Shown here one piece after another: positions 1 to 13,371 of a DNA stretch of 64,000 nt (positions are counted from its first letter, which is position 1; each line of letters starts with the position of its first letter). Source of the stretch: Poa pratensis (taxonomy: Eukaryota; Streptophyta; Magnoliopsida; Poales; Poaceae). Position numbers and translations under genes: made by a program. The stretch covers positions 4,411,726 to 4,475,725 of the forward strand of contig CAMZMU010000035.1 of the NCBI GenBank assembly GCA_947311845.1, read 5' to 3'. The notes beneath the pieces were generated by a model that worked only from the letters and a program-made list of their open reading frames with translations, did no database searches and had not been told where the DNA came from.

Positions 1-1990
1 TTATGGAATGCTTGATTTGCAACACCATTGGCGAAGCCTATTATTTTGAGCAAATCATACAAATTGTTACTTGATAGATGTGTGTCCAACATTGCTCTAA
101 ATTATTGTTTCATACCTTTTGACAAACATTCTAACTCGTTGAGCTTTTGTGTGCTATTAAAGATGCTATTACTCCTAGTATTTTATAATTCATAGAAGGT
201 AATAAATATGCATAAAACATGAACCATATAAGGATTTTTTATGTACCAAATATCTAGTTTGCTTCACCCAAGTGTTTAATAATAAGATATGTGGATGTTA
301 GAGTGTTGTGAAGTGCAATAAGTTTGTATGATTTATCATAATTTAAGCTTGTAATAGACATATTTAGGTGTTATTTGGCGTTAATTTTGGTGTTGTACAC
401 ACTGTAAGGGAGATCCAAAGCCGTTATGCATGGGAATAGAGTTATCAATAGTTAAAATGCTTCACATAGCTTAGTCAGCCTTGGAGAGACGGGAGGCAGC
501 TTGGAATCAGTCAAGGAAAATAGAAAAGACAAGCAGGTGGAGGTCAAGCTGGGAGGTAGTTGTAGATGGTTTCATTGATCTCTTCTAGCGTACATGTGTA
601 GGGGTCTAGTTTATAACAAACCCTAGAAATCTTCAATACAACAACTATACATACAAATATTCTACGGTTTGGTATATACAACACGCTCAGACGATGCACG
701 TCATATTAGCTACACCAACAACGATGTCCCCATCAACAATGAGATGCATCTGTTAGTTTATCAATTTTTAAACTCCACTCCGACTTTATTAGGCTTAAGA
801 AATGTAGCAATGACATGACAGAGTTAAGGATGAGAAATGACTTAAGAAATCAACACGTGCACTCGAATTCCAATTGAAATGAGGTTGCAATTCCATGTCA
901 GTCAAACACGTTACATATGTAATTTTGATTGAATTATGTGATTCCGTCCGAAATGATGGCTAATAAACGAGTAAGGGAGAAATATGGCCCGTCAGTCAAA
1001 CACACATTTATCAAGCCCGATCACAAATGAGTGACCATAAAGGGGTGAAAGATCACCACACCGTACGCTTGACCGACTCTCGAGTCTGACTGAGCCAGCA
1101 ACAACAATCACATGAACAAATCAAACGAGTCTGGCTGTGTGCATCATCACGATGCAGAGGCCGGGACTACCCATTTCTAAAAAAAAATCAAACGAGTCGT
1201 CGCTCCATTAAAAACCGAGCTCTTGTTCCTTCCGCAGGTCCGAGTCGACGTGATTGTTCCGCAATTAGGTTGATACGATGGATCACCACCACAGCAGCTT
1301 GCAGACATGATATTCCTCCATTTCCCTTTTCTTTTCTGTGGTGCAATCATGCTATGGATTAGCCCGTGGAATTGTCTTTTCTTACGTGAAGCTCTAGACA
1401 TTCCAAGTGCCAGAATCTACTCCAATGTTTCTGCTCCAATAATTTAAGCCACTGACCTGGACCGGCTTTGTCTTTCGCTAGCTAGTGGTTTATCTAGAGA
1501 CAAACGAAAGCGTTGGCACTTGTGGAAGAGAGGGACAACGATAGGCAGCAGGCGGCGTCAGGATTTTTGGGGCCGGAATTGATCTGAATTGATCCGGTAA
1601 AAGTGCATGCAATCATGCTCGCGCATCTGCAGATAAGTCGATGAAAGATGAACAAAGTGCTAGTGCTCTAGACATAAGTATCTGTGGTGACAAAAGAGAA
1701 AGGGGGCACTAGTGAAACACCTACACAAGGAAAAGAGCGGCACAGATTAAAGGCACGGTCCTCAGGTGATAGATGCTGCCCCCATCCCTGTAATTTAATC
1801 CTCTGGAAACCTAATTAAACAACCTTTTCTTAGTGGATCAGTCTGCTGTCTGATCATAGACGGAAAGATTTCCCGATAAAGCCTCGTCTAGATATGCATC
1901 AACGCTGATAGCATGAATTTTTCAAGGACCTGAATGGGGAAAAATAATATCTTAACCTATCTATCTGTATGCTTCACTTCGAGTAAAAGC
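1..1990. other. Unassigned AT-rich intergenic DNA
   Basis: I find no supported gene here. Open frames are short and of ordinary composition. A stretch near 300-380 resembles sequence near 24.67 kb and 53.5 kb (shared phrase of the type ATTTATCATAATTTAA..CTTGTAAT). It is therefore probably part of an old dispersed repeat rather than unique DNA. Confidence 0.5.
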
Positions 1991-1999
1991 AGTGGTATG

Positions 2000-3640
2000 T
2001 GCTTGCAAAGGAAGCCACCGGTTTTCCGAATAGGACGGATACCTACTTGGCCTACGTAAATGCTGATGAAAACACACGGTGCCGTACATCATGGCTTAAC
2101 CATGTATAGTTTCACCTTTACATCTAACCAGAGGAATATCTATATACCTATTCGACCAGATTGAGTGCGTGAACATTGTGGGAAGTTTACAATAAATCGA
2201 CCATTCTTTTCGACGACTTTTGGTGGCCCCTAACGAAAAGAGAGCTTGTTCCAGACAGGAAAACCATCGGTCCACAAAGTTGGCCACGTTGATTCGATCT
2301 ATACCAGATAATATCACTAGCAAGGATAATAGCGATAATCTAGGAGTATCTGGCTAGTTTTGGAGTGTTTGCTTTTTTTGGGTGTTATCTAAATTCATAT
2401 AAATATAAAGCCTAACTTTTGACGAGCGGAGCGAGATCCGTCGCCGAAGGCTTGGGCCTGGGGGTGCCTAGGGTGCGCGGGGGGGGGGGGGGGGGGTGGC
2501 AGCCCCCCGATGCATGGATCGTTACCAAGTTGGACTGTTACGGACCTAGAGTTGCGTCTCTATATATACCTCTTGTAACCCTCCAGTTGGGATAAGTCGT
2601 TAAATCTCCGACGTTTGTAACATCACACGATCATAGTGAACACTTACTGGCTGCCGCCCGTGGTTTTTTCTCTTTCTTCATGGAAGAGTTTTTCACGTTA
2701 AATCTTCCTGTTACCTGTGTTCGATCTCTTGTTTTTCGTCGTTTTATTGCCTATCGTTTATAACATGGCTGATGTGCTCGAGTACGAAAGGATAACCAGA
2801 GAGGGGCGTACGTGTCGGCATGGGAAACAAGCGACCTCGCTGCGCCCGGCTGGAGAAACAGACACCGCCATAAGTGTAATTGACCGGCTAGTGCACGCAT
2901 TGATAAACCGGCCGGTCTATCAATGACGTGGCTGGCCCGCCTATCGGGATCCGGCGTAGCGGCGCGCGTGGCTTCGTACGGCGCGTCCAAACAGCTCCCA
3001 ACGGGTGGGAGTGGGGTGGTGACATATTGGGAGGTTATGGAGACGCGATCCACTCTAGTTCCACAAGCCTATCTCTTTTCCTTCTCCATGTACCCCCATT
3101 GGAAAGGAACCTGCTGCAACTTGGTCTGTAAATTGTGATGATGCTTCAGTCGGCTCACGGAATCAAGTTATGGCTTGTGAAGAGATGGAGATATATACCT
3201 TGGCTGGATCGTTGCCGCAGCAGGTAAACGCGACACATCAGAAAAGAAACATGGTCCTGTGCGAGAGTCGTCCTTTGGGTCTGTATACCTATCGCTGCCT
3301 GGCTTTGAATCTTTCCTTTATGTGGTACTCTCCCTTTTGGTTCTGTATGTAGGGCACCTCCCCTCGTTTTCTTGTTCCCTTTTTCAGGTGTACGTGTTGA
3401 TCGGTCACCAAAACAAGTCGAGGCAGGAGGAATTAGTCTAGGTCTCATGTCTTGGTATGGTCTAGAGTCTAGGTCTCATGTCTGAACGGTCTAGAGTCTG
3501 GACTCAAGACCAGGACCTGTGAACTTTAACTGTACACCTTATGACCATAATCAGATACCAATGCATCATCGATCAACATATGTTCCATATGTAATTACAC
3601 ACCTGTGGTGGTCGACAACGACACATATGCTGGGTGCTCG
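2000..3640. repeat. Segmental duplication, truncated copy 1
   Basis: This stretch is a diverged copy of the starts of the blocks at 9.62 kb and 16.39 kb. Shared landmarks are the phrase GGTTTTCCGAATAGGACGGA (2024, compare 9641 and 16399), the 'tctagttccacaagcct' leader (about 3053), 'cattggaaaggaacctgctgcaa' (about 3098), 'ggctttgaatctttccttta' (about 3301) and the motif GAACGGTCTAGAGTCT (about 3485). It holds one copy of the ORF-less block described in the findings. The copy fades out near 3640, shortly before the solo LTR insertion. Short open frames here do not carry over to the other copies, so I do not call genes. Confidence 0.7.
2479..2496. repeat. Poly(G) tract, 18 nt
   Basis: An uninterrupted run of 18 G lies between 'gtgc' and 'tggcag'. 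Runs of this length are often miscounted in assemblies. Confidence 0.95.
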
Positions 3641-4039
3641 CTAGTACTGTGGCTTCTAACAAGAACCATTCGGAACGAACGCTTCTAAGTACGCTTGTAA
3701 CCACATACTTACGACCAACGGCATGCCTCCTAATTCAATGTGAGACGTTAAGGATGTGTTTGGTAGCCCGGGGCAACTCAGAAAATCTCACCTCACCCCA
3801 CCTTTTCTTGTTTGGTAGCCCGGGCAATCCAGAAACTGAAGTGTGCTCTAATTTGCTCCAAAAATAGCGAAAGTTATTTGAAGATACTCATCAAATACTT
3901 ATTCTACGCAATAGACAGAGAGAGTACTGAAAGATTAATGATCTAGTTATGAATAGTTTCGTTGAAGATTTTGACCCTGTTTAAAAAAAAAGATATAAAG
4001 ACAAGTAAAAACATTATCATTCGGCATAGAGTTCTATTA
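3640..4039. other. No gene seen
   Basis: The phrase 'tttggtagcccggg' occurs twice about 50 nt apart (3759 and 3810), a small local duplication. Nothing else is recognisable. Confidence 0.5.
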
Positions 4040-4044
4040 TGTGT
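4040..4044. repeat. Target site duplication, left (TGTGT)
   Basis: Matches 8514-8518 exactly and directly abuts the TG of the solo LTR. Confidence 0.75.
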
Positions 4045-7000
4045 TGTGGGGCCCCCAGACTAGCTGTCCAGGAACACCAGTATGCATTCATTCACGATCC
4101 CATCATCAGTGTGTCGTGAACAACATACTCGAGTTGACATTACAGATTACAACATCCATTACACGAATTAAATAGTCTTATAACAAAAGGTCACATGACC
4201 AAGTCTCACATAACTACCACGCAAGGCAAGATTACTTAACACAGCGGAAGTCTCATCGAAAAGCGATAAGACCCATGTCAACGCCAACACCTACAGACAG
4301 CTGACCGGGAGATGTCCTAGTTCGAAAAGTCGTCGACGAAACCTTTTTCTTCGGCAGCCTCCTCCAGATACTCCTCAGGGTAGTAGCCTAGCTAGGACAA
4401 TAGGCAGGGACGAAACCAATATGAGTACGTTTGAATGTACTCGCAAGCTCTTACTCAAAAACAAGCTAAAAGATGCAAACATGATTTTTGAGGCTGAGGT
4501 AGGAAGGCTATAATTAGGGCTCACTACCCATGGTGGATGGAAGATTCACCATGGTTGCCGACTTCTCTATATTTTTGTTGAAAAAGATACTTCAAAAGAT
4601 ATTTATATAGTATACTTTTCCTCTCGCAGATACCACTTATCATTGAGGGTTTTATCAGAAAGCTTTTCCAAAATTTGTTTTCTTTGCAAAACTTCTTAGG
4701 ACTAGGGCCACCACCAGGTTTCCTTTCAAAACACACCTCTGTACCTCAAAGGTACTATCATTCCCGATTCATCCAGTACTTCCAAGTACTCACTTTTTTT
4801 CCAATTCAACACCATTTTTGAAAAACATCGACACAATGCTAGCTACATGGCCTTTCAACTGTCCATGACCGTGAACGCGGCTATTCGAATAGTTTTAACT
4901 CTGCAGAGTGTGTACACTTTCACCACAAGATTAGGTTCATCCGCCGTGATTTAATCACAAACTGTCCTGGACAGCATGCACTCATCAGATGACCAGTCAT
5001 AACCTCCACTATGTCGATGCTAGTATAAGACTACCTCTGCGATTGGGTTTGTCCTTCCCGGCACCGAGCGTGTTAGCCGTAACATTTCGGTTACCCTCAA
5101 CATCACACCGCCATGGCAGGAGACCCAACAAATGCAACCGGTGGCGAATGTTAATCGTAACAATCCCACACTTTGTATGTCCCGTTTCCCCACTCCTGGC
5201 GACATCTCGGTTCAAGGGTCACGGCCCCTCATAGCACTTGAGGTAAAATTCTCATACTAACACAAACAAGTTTCAATTAAGCCCCGTGCCCATTTTGGAG
5301 TAATGTGGTTGTACGGTAAGGCTGTCCAGCGAAGACTAGGTTGTGTGTCGTTTTTAGAAAAACACACCAATAATCCTCGTATCTATACCACCACTTAGGC
5401 AAGATCTCACCTTCCCAAGAGGGTTTTTCGTAAATCATTTTGTTTTTCCAAAAACAACACAAAGGGTGCCCATCCTAAAATTCTCTTCTAGCTTATAACT
5501 AGTACATAGGTGTGTGGATAGGGTATCCTATAATTTTGCTACGGGTCTGGAATATATATCCAGAATATTTGGGTAACTACAAACCAGTAGGTATAATGCA
5601 ATAAAATACATATAGCAGTAGGTAAAACAAAATAGGTAGAAAGTTGCAAGCTTTTGAGATGGCTTGCCTTGCTCAGTGGTTTGTCCCTGCTGCTGATAAT
5701 CAATAAAATCTCCACAAAATCCCTTAGCTGATAATTCCTCCACGTGATTTTCTAGCGTCGTGAAATAAAAAGAACACAATCAACAACCAGCAAGGCACAA
5801 ACAAATACCAAGCAGAACTAACAAGCAACAATCAAGAAGCAAGATTAATTTTAAGCAAACAAGGTTTGGTTAACACACTCAATTTTACTTTTCCACAATT
5901 AGGGTTAAAAATAGCGATGTAGCATCTTTTAGAGACTACTACTAACTTGCAAGGCTAAGTACCACTAACAACTTTAAACCATCAGAGGCTACAACTTTAG
6001 TTACAAGTGGTGAGTTTAGATTAAACCAATTTCTAAGATTTTCTCAAGCATGATTAAGCAAGTTAACCAACACTTAACAACATAAGTTTAGCCTTTAAAA
6101 AAATTTAGCTCAAATCACTAACAGTACTAACATATTAGAAGTAATATTATTGAGTGTGCTCTAGTACCCAAACAATCCACAGCAAGCACTAACAACATTT
6201 TTATAATGAGACATTTAAATTCTTTTATTAGTATTCTAGGCAGAAAACAACATTTGTAGTGATTATTAAACTTAGACTGTTATGTGATACAAAATTCGTG
6301 CAAAGCTAGATTTAGATTCTCCAGTAGTATTCGAAGTTAACCCAATTGGATTTGGTCCAAAATTTTATTCACAGAAAATAAGATAAATGCCTAAAGTGCT
6401 CTCTGACCTAAACTAAGAACACTTGCACCTCTAAATCTAGGCATCACAAACACTTGAGACAAAATTCTAGTGAAAACTAGTGACAATAGCTTTCAAAATC
6501 AATTGGATTCTTTTAAATTAATCAAACTCAAGTTTTTATCCGAACAATGATACTGACCAGTGACAGAGCAGCATTTTTCAGAGTTACACAAATTAATATT
6601 TTTCAGATCTGCAAGTTGGAAGTGGTTATAAACTCATTGCTTTACCACTGTGATTTTTGGTTTGCACAAATTTTAAGTTTAACTATTTTATTTCGATTTA
6701 AACTAACAGAGCAGAAACAACCATTTACAGAAAAGATTAAACCTACTGGAAAAAATAGGAACTGGGCCAGATCTGCTACTGTGCAGAGGCCAGCAGCAAG
6801 ATTCGGCCCATGCGGCTGCGCGCGCGTGGGAAACGCGAGATTCAATGGGGGCCGTTGATCTGGCGATGGACGGCCCAAAACCGTCTTCTTCCTCGCGATG
6901 CGCAGAACCGAGGGCAGAGGTGCCGGCCATGGCGTCGAGCTTGACTAGCTCACCTAGGGGCGGCGAATGGCGACGGCGTGGATGCGTGGGTGTTGCAGGT

Positions 7001-8513
7001 GGTCGGGGAAGTGCAGGGCCATCAGCAGAACTCGAACGACAGCTCCGGTCGAGGGCGAACTCGAGTGCTTCGTCCTCGGGTCCGACACGGCTCCGTCGAT
7101 CTGGGATGCGAGAAAAGAAAAGAGGATGTCAGCGCGGTGTTCCTCAAGCAGGGCTTGCAGCTAGAGCGAGAATGGCGAAGAAAAAGAGAGAGATGCGGCG
7201 GCAACCGTCGCGTCGAGATTTCGGGGTTCGACGGCGAGATCAAGCCATTTCCGGCGAACCGAGAGCGAGAGATGAGAGTCGAGCGAGTGGGGTGGAGAGG
7301 TGAGTGTGAGGGGTGGAATGGCACTGGGGTGTGCCTCTGGTTGGTCTTAAACGTGTGCGGCAACGGGCGGGAGAGAGGTGCAGACCGTGAGTGGCATTGC
7401 CGCGCGCCCGTTGGTCAACGAGGGAGGTATCGAGGCCGGAGCGTGTCCAGCAGCGCGGCAGTTAGGAGTGAAGGCAAGGCGGGGTGGAATCGAGGCATGT
7501 AGAGGCGGTGTCGAGGCAAAGATGCCTTGCCTCTCGCGCGGGTTGGTCAGAGAGATCTCTTCCTCCTCGCGTGCCCAGGTTTTCCGGGATGCGGTGCAGA
7601 GGTGGTTCGGTGTTGCGTGACACGGTGAACGTGTTGGTGGGCGTGTGTGCGTGCGAGGCGAGTGGGGTGCGTCCATGGTGCACGCCGGCCTGCACGGCCG
7701 TGCATGGCCTCAATGCCCACCACATGTGCACACACATCACGAGTGTGGCTAGGGTAGGAGAGGGGTAGTGCTAGGGAAGGGTTTGGGTGTGTTTTGAACC
7801 ATAATTCGAACCAAATTCGAATTCGGCTAAAAACACAATTTTCAGAAAATTCAGTTTTGGACTTGGTGAAAAATTGCTAAGTCCCTGATTTCTGTTAACG
7901 ACTAGGCCTAAAAACATGACTATATTAAGGCCTGAGCCATCTCCAAAATGAGTGAAATGATTTTTACAAATAAGTACTCACCACAAACATGGATGACAAA
8001 GAAGAAATTAATCCAGAAAATAATTCTAGATAGGAACATTAAATAGATATAAAAGGTATGTTTTAACTGTTTTTCTGTCCTGATATTTCATAGCAAGTTG
8101 AGAGCATGATATAATCATCTTAAGCAACCCCAACATGAAATATCTTGGCTTTACTATGAAGTACAAACATAATAATTCAATATCATGGGAAAAATCAAAA
8201 TTAAATAACATCACTGGTTTAATAACCAAGGGCTCAAAAATTGATCAGAGAGGGGTGTTTTTAGAGGGTTTTACTCTTAGGGTTTTAAGCCTTTTATAAA
8301 TTTTGTTAAGTTTTGGGTTATCCAATTTATTTGAATTGATATTCCAACTAAGCAAAGAAGAGTCGCACACATACACACTAATTAACAAGATCACAAATCC
8401 AAACATCAAAACAAACACAAAAACAAGCAAACACCAATTTTATTTAAAAGTTTTTTATTAGTTCCAAAATTTATTTATTTAGAGAGGTGGTAAGCAAAGA
8501 TTGGGCTGTGACA
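4045..8513 (-). mobile_element. Solo LTR of about 4.47 kb
   Basis: The segment starts TGTGGGGCC and ends GCTGTGACA, so it has the TG...CA ends of an LTR. It is flanked by a perfect 5-bp target duplication TGTGT (4040-4044 and 8514-8518). No protease, reverse transcriptase or integrase coding is visible inside, and no second LTR copy follows. I therefore read it as a solo LTR left by recombination between the two LTRs of one element. On the minus strand it begins TGTCACAGCCC, a start common in plant gypsy-type LTRs, so minus orientation is preferred but not proven. The inner 6.74-7.76 kb is GC-rich, with open frames on both strands, which is common in LTR promoter and leader regions. The length fits very long Triticeae LTRs such as those of LARD/Sukkula-type elements. 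The family name is not established here. Confidence 0.75.
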
Positions 8514-8518
8514 TGTGT
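8514..8518. repeat. Target site duplication, right (TGTGT)
   Basis: Matches 4040-4044 exactly and directly follows the terminal CA of the solo LTR. Confidence 0.75.
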
Positions 8519-9620
8519 AGCATGTACCGGCCACCCTCTTGTCATTAGGTACCCTCCCACTGTGCACTCGTCAACGCAACGTATATATCCAACTTCTTCT
8601 TCTCAGGAAGATCCCTGTAGAGTATGATCTTCCTGGTCGGATCTACATAACAAAACAGCCCCGTTGCCGGGCCCGACGGCGCACTCTGTCGGCAGCGAGG
8701 CGAGGGCACAGGTGGAGAACCTCCTAGCATCGGGATATGAAATTTCGGAAATCCGGGAGTGGCAACGGAGAGGAGATTTTATGCTCTCGAGTTCCATTGA
8801 TCCTGCTATTTTGAAAAATAAAAAACTATTTACGAGTTTCAAAGAAATTTTGAAAAAAAAAACCGCAAGTAGCCAATGGTGTATTCCACATACATGCAAA
8901 AAATAAAGTACAAACACTTTGTATTTAGATCTACACAAAAATGACAAAGTTTAGGTCTGAATATGCATATTTTCAAACCTCCAAATTTATGAGATTTTTG
9001 CATTTTGTGTAGTCCAGAATATTAAGTACCAGAATGATACATGTCACGTTGCAACGGGTATCTCTTAACAAATCTAATAAACACATGCAATCTGAAATTG
9101 ACTATAGAAATATGCAAGCAAAGAAAATTAACTTGATTGACACATGATATAATTTTGTAATTGCATACCAGGATGGTGTGATCTTATCATTCGAAAGGCG
9201 AAAAAAGAATGACATGAACAATTTAATGGCTAAAGAAAATAATGATGTGGATACTTGCACGTAGAGATAGATAATAAGTAATGAATTAGAGATTGGCGTG
9301 GACAATTGGTTGGCTAAAAGAGAGTGATGCGAATAGCTTGCATGTTGAGGTAAGAAAAACATTAACTGCAGTTAGTGCGGTTTTACTTTATAAGAACTAT
9401 AGTTTTGAAGTTGAATTTTTGCACTTTTGTGGGATATATCATTGGCTACGTACAGGATTTGTTTCAAAAAAATTGAACCTTTAAATATTCTTTTCAATTT
9501 TTTTCAAAATATTAAGATCACCGGAACTTGGAAGTCAAAAAAACACTTCCAATTTTATGTTTCTTTTTTGCGAGGTATCTCTATATTTCCAGTACGAATA
9601 AACCAGCGGTACGTTCTAAG
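8519..9620. other. Unassigned, probable old transposon debris
   Basis: About 1.1 kb between the solo LTR and segmental copy 2. It contains A/T-rich stretches and an unusual phrase 'gggatatgaaatttcggaaatccggga' near 8731, but no coding frame I can support. Confidence 0.4.
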
Positions 9621-9707
9621 GGAACTAAAGGAAGCCTTCAGTTTTCCGAATAGGACCGATACAACTTGATCTGTGTGTAGCCTATTGTTGCTAATGGTGT
9701 GCTGCAA

Positions 9708-10029
9708 AGCATACATGGCCATGGGAAGCCGGGCCCGGCCCAAATTTCCGGGCTTGGATGGGACTGGGCTTGCCCACGGGCCGGGCCTGGGCCTCAGATT
9801 TTGTCCCGATGGACGAGACGGGACGGGGTTGGGCTTTGCATATTGGTGTTTTAAGGAAGAGGTCCGGCCCGAGACCCGACGTGATTTTGACGTGATTTTG
9901 CAGTCACGGGACGGGACTGGGCCTGAAATATAGGCCCGATGGTCGAGTCGGGCCAGGCCTGGGTTTTGACCGCGGGCTTTTTTAGGCCCGGCCCGAAGCT
10001 CGGCCCGGCCCGGCCCATGGCCAGGTATA
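9708..10029. mobile_element. GC-rich hAT-like MITE (322 bp)
   Basis: The segment is made largely of GGGCCGGGCC-type repeats. Its ends are imperfect inverted repeats carrying TGGCCATGGG, and it is flanked by the direct repeat GCTGCAA (9701-9707 and 10030-10036). The equivalent point in copy 3 (near 16460) lacks the insert. A flank duplication of 7-8 bp suggests the hAT superfamily. There is no coding capacity. Confidence 0.65.
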
Positions 10030-10591
10030 GCTGCAAGTGCCGATTGCCCTAGAGAATAGAGATGCCATGTTTAAGCTAATGAAAACGCATGGACATGCAT
10101 GGTGACGTACGTCATAGCTTTACCATATACAACTTCACCTTTACATCCAACCCAGAGAAATATCTACACCTATACGAGCTGAACGAAGCATCGTGAGAAG
10201 ATTTGGAAAAAAAAACCGGCCATTCTTTTCGGCGGCGACGTACGTTGGTCGCCCCAATCACACGTCGAAAAAAAGAGAACTTGTTCCACAAGACCGTCGA
10301 TAGATCGACAAATAAAAGTTCGCCAAGATAAGAAGATTGCTCGCTATGAGTAGGCTATCTTGGATTGGATGACCGGAGAGCACTTCGCGCGCGTACGTGT
10401 AGCCCTAGACATGCCCGACCAGAGATTATGTGCGACTTGATCCATCCCAAGATGTTCTCATATTTGGGCCCAGCCCCCACTCATCGTCACAAGATAGACA
10501 GCTTGCTTGATCAACTCTTGTCATACTCGACATCTATCTCCTTGTGCTGCCTTTGCTCATTGCTGCTGCTGTTGCTGATGTAATATACGAC

Positions 10592-10606
10592 CCCCCCCCC
10601 CCCCCT
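10592..10606. repeat. Poly(C) tract, 15 nt
   Basis: An uninterrupted run of 15 C inside one of the ORF-less duplicated blocks. Confidence 0.95.
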
Positions 10607-12017
10607 TGATTTATGCCGCCAAAAGCACAGTGGACGGGTGCCACGGCTGAATGAGGAACACGAGTTGTGTAGCCACGATCAAGCCTAGTGCCACCTGCAG
10701 CCGGGCGACTCATCAAGTCTTTTAATAAGCTAAAACAAAAATTACTTTTTGGCTTTCTTCCCAAGTGCAACGACTAGTGCTAATTATCCTTGTTTGAAAG
10801 CCGTCCATCCCGGCTGGCTGGTTTAGTGCGTACCCAACCCATCCAATTGGAGCCTAAACTAGACAGAAAATCCATCGACTCTAGTTCCACAAGCCTAGCT
10901 GCTCCGTTCTCTCGACCGGCGCGCGTGGCATCTCTTTTCTTTCTCCATATCCTCCCATTGGAAAGGAACCTGCTGCAAATTGTTCTGTAAATTGCGATGA
11001 TGCTTCCGTCTGGGTACAGTCAGCTCTCAACTCCAGGTTTGCTCCGGCGAATCGGGTTCGTGAGCTACAAAGGTTAGGGATGACATGGACGGAGATACCT
11101 TGGCGTCGCCTCAGAGAGATCGCGATATATACCTGCCGCGGCAGGCGCGCCAAACACATCAAGAAAAGGAGAAATGGTCCTCTGGAGCCCAAGTCGTTCT
11201 CGGATTTCTCTGCAGCTTCGTGCATGGCTTTGAATCTTTCCTTTATTTGCTAGTATATGCTCAGCTCCTTGTTGGTTTTTCAGGGCACGTGTTGATCGGT
11301 CGAGGAAAGGTGTCATGTCTGAACGGTCTAGACTCTAGACCCGGCCTTGTGCATGGGAGCTTCGTCTCGTCTCCATTGTTTATTCGAGTGCTCCTTCATC
11401 TGTATCGTTTTGTTTACACAACCGTGTGAATACCAAGGCATCATCAACACATGTTCCATTTGCATTTGCACGACATGGGCATGTTTGTTCGGTGTTTCAA
11501 AATACCAATTTCGAATGAGCCATTGTCCATATTATGTGAGACTGTCGGTCAATCAGAGAGATATGGCCGCATCCCCCGACATTATACAATCAGTCATACT
11601 AAAACTTGGCAACACGTAGTTAGCACCCACTGCTCTACTAAACCTATTGGCTTTAGCTGCAGCTGTAAGGCAGCAGTTTGTCTGGCTCTACTTGATAACG
11701 GCATAGCCGTACGCACGCAAACTCCAACGGTCTTCCAAAAGGAGAATAAAGAAATAGTTTTTGTGGTAAGATAGAAAAGAGAAAAAATAGTTTATTCAGA
11801 GGAGCCGGTAGAGCTAGAGCAACTCTCCCTACGTCACGCCACAACTCCCGTTCAGCTGGATCGAATCCAAGATATTATTTGGGCCCAGCCTACTCATCGT
11901 CACAGGAAGCTTTGCTTAATCAACTCTGGCACTTCAATTATCTCCTATCTTCGCATTTGATGATGCATCATCCAACCAACTCCTCCCTTGATTTCTGCCT
12001 CCAAAAGCAGAGTGGCC

Positions 12018-12033
12018 AGTGGCCACCATAGTT
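12018..12033. repeat. Target site duplication, left (16 bp)
   Basis: AGTGGCCACCATAGTT, identical to 13356-13371. The copy-3 counterpart near 19621 has the site once without an insert. Confidence 0.8.
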
Positions 12034-13355
12034 TTTAACGTTAGCAGGATCACGCTAAATTCATTGAACAAATAGAAAGTTGGTCCAGTTTATGAGGGAA
12101 ATCGTACCCAAAAACCATACAGGCGACGCCTTTCACTTACAACAGACAACTTAGCGGGCCACGGGTCACTCTGGCCGAATCCCGCTCCAAGACGATGCCC
12201 CCAAGAGAAAACGCGACGCCGGATAGCACCGCCATCGACCGATCTAGAAGACTAGATTAAGGGTTTCCCCCGGAGCATGTCGGGACAGGGAAGGTGAGAG
12301 CAACTACATCGATGTCTCCAACGAGGGAGCGACGCCCGTAGGCGCCGCCATCGACGACTCCGGTCATAACCGGAGTACGGCTTTCGTCGGCAGTCTCACC
12401 TGCAAAGCCCGAAACAGGATCTAAACAGCCCACACACCAAACCACTACCCTTGCCTCCACAGCCAACCACACACTCCCGACAAGCTTGATGCGCTTCCAA
12501 CCTCGCAACCGCGTCACCCATGGACGGAGGATGCAACCCCCGTCCGGCGTCATTCTTCTCCCATCGAAAGGATGCAACCAAGCACGACGCCATTCGTCTC
12601 CTCGAGGATGCAACGCCTGCTGGCCATTCATCTCCCGACCGAGGATGCAACGACCGTAGCGGCGACATTCCTCTACATCCAACCTCCACCATCTCTCTCT
12701 CGCAACGGGCGTCGACACGCCCGTAGCGACGTCTTGCTTGCCGAACCACCTTCAGGAGGATGCAACGCTGCCAACAGCGCCATTCGTCTCCCACACGGCC
12801 AGAGCCAAGTAGCGGGAACACGTACCACCTCCTGCCGAACGCATCGGCCTCCTCCAACCAGCAGCCATGGCCGTCCAAGCCGCGCGCCGGCGGCCGGCCA
12901 GCATCACCAGCTCCTTACAGCACCGCCCGCGACGTCGCCGCGCCGGAGGCGCAACGGCTGCGGCCCTTCAGCCCAGATCGGGCCCGGTCGGGCCCGTGGC
13001 CGCCGCCAGCCGCTCCGCCTCGCGCTCCTCCATGGCGCGTCCTCCTCGCGTCCTCCAGCTCCTCCCCGTGTTCCGCCGCCTTCCCTTCCCTGTCGCCTCC
13101 ACTTCGCCATGGCGCCCCGCAGCGATGCGCCGTGCGCGACCACCAGGCGACCTTCGCTCCGCGCGAAGAGAGGGCCTCCGGGGGTCCGCCTTCTCCCCCC
13201 CCCCCCCTCCCCCAATCTTTGACGGCGGGGCGACGCCGGCGGCGGCAGCGGCCTGGTTGGCCGGAGTTTGGTTGCTCTGCTAGGGTTTCTTGGGGCCGCC
13301 TCTGGAGCCCCCCGCGCGAGGAACCCGGGAGGTGGAGGGAAAAGAAAGAAAAAAA
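12034..13355 (-). mobile_element. Retroposon A (1.32 kb), non-LTR type
   Basis: The insert is bounded by a perfect 16-bp target duplication, the length expected from target-primed reverse transcription. The left end starts with a short T-run. The right end, read on the minus strand, includes 'gaaaccctagcagagc', which resembles the same end of the retroposon at 27,650. Between them the DNA is GC-rich and repetitive ('gatgcaac' phrases near 12530-12660). Frames are open on both strands over it, but none shows a known domain, including reverse transcriptase. It may be a non-autonomous element or a retroposed transcript. Confidence 0.65.
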
Positions 13356-13371
13356 AGTGGCCACCATAGTT
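13356..13371. repeat. Target site duplication, right (16 bp)
   Basis: Identical to 12018-12033. Confidence 0.8.

Noticed and set aside
6845..7502. 152- and 174-codon frames
   Set aside because: Arg/Gly-rich low-complexity readings in a GC-rich part of the solo LTR, with competing frames on both strands.
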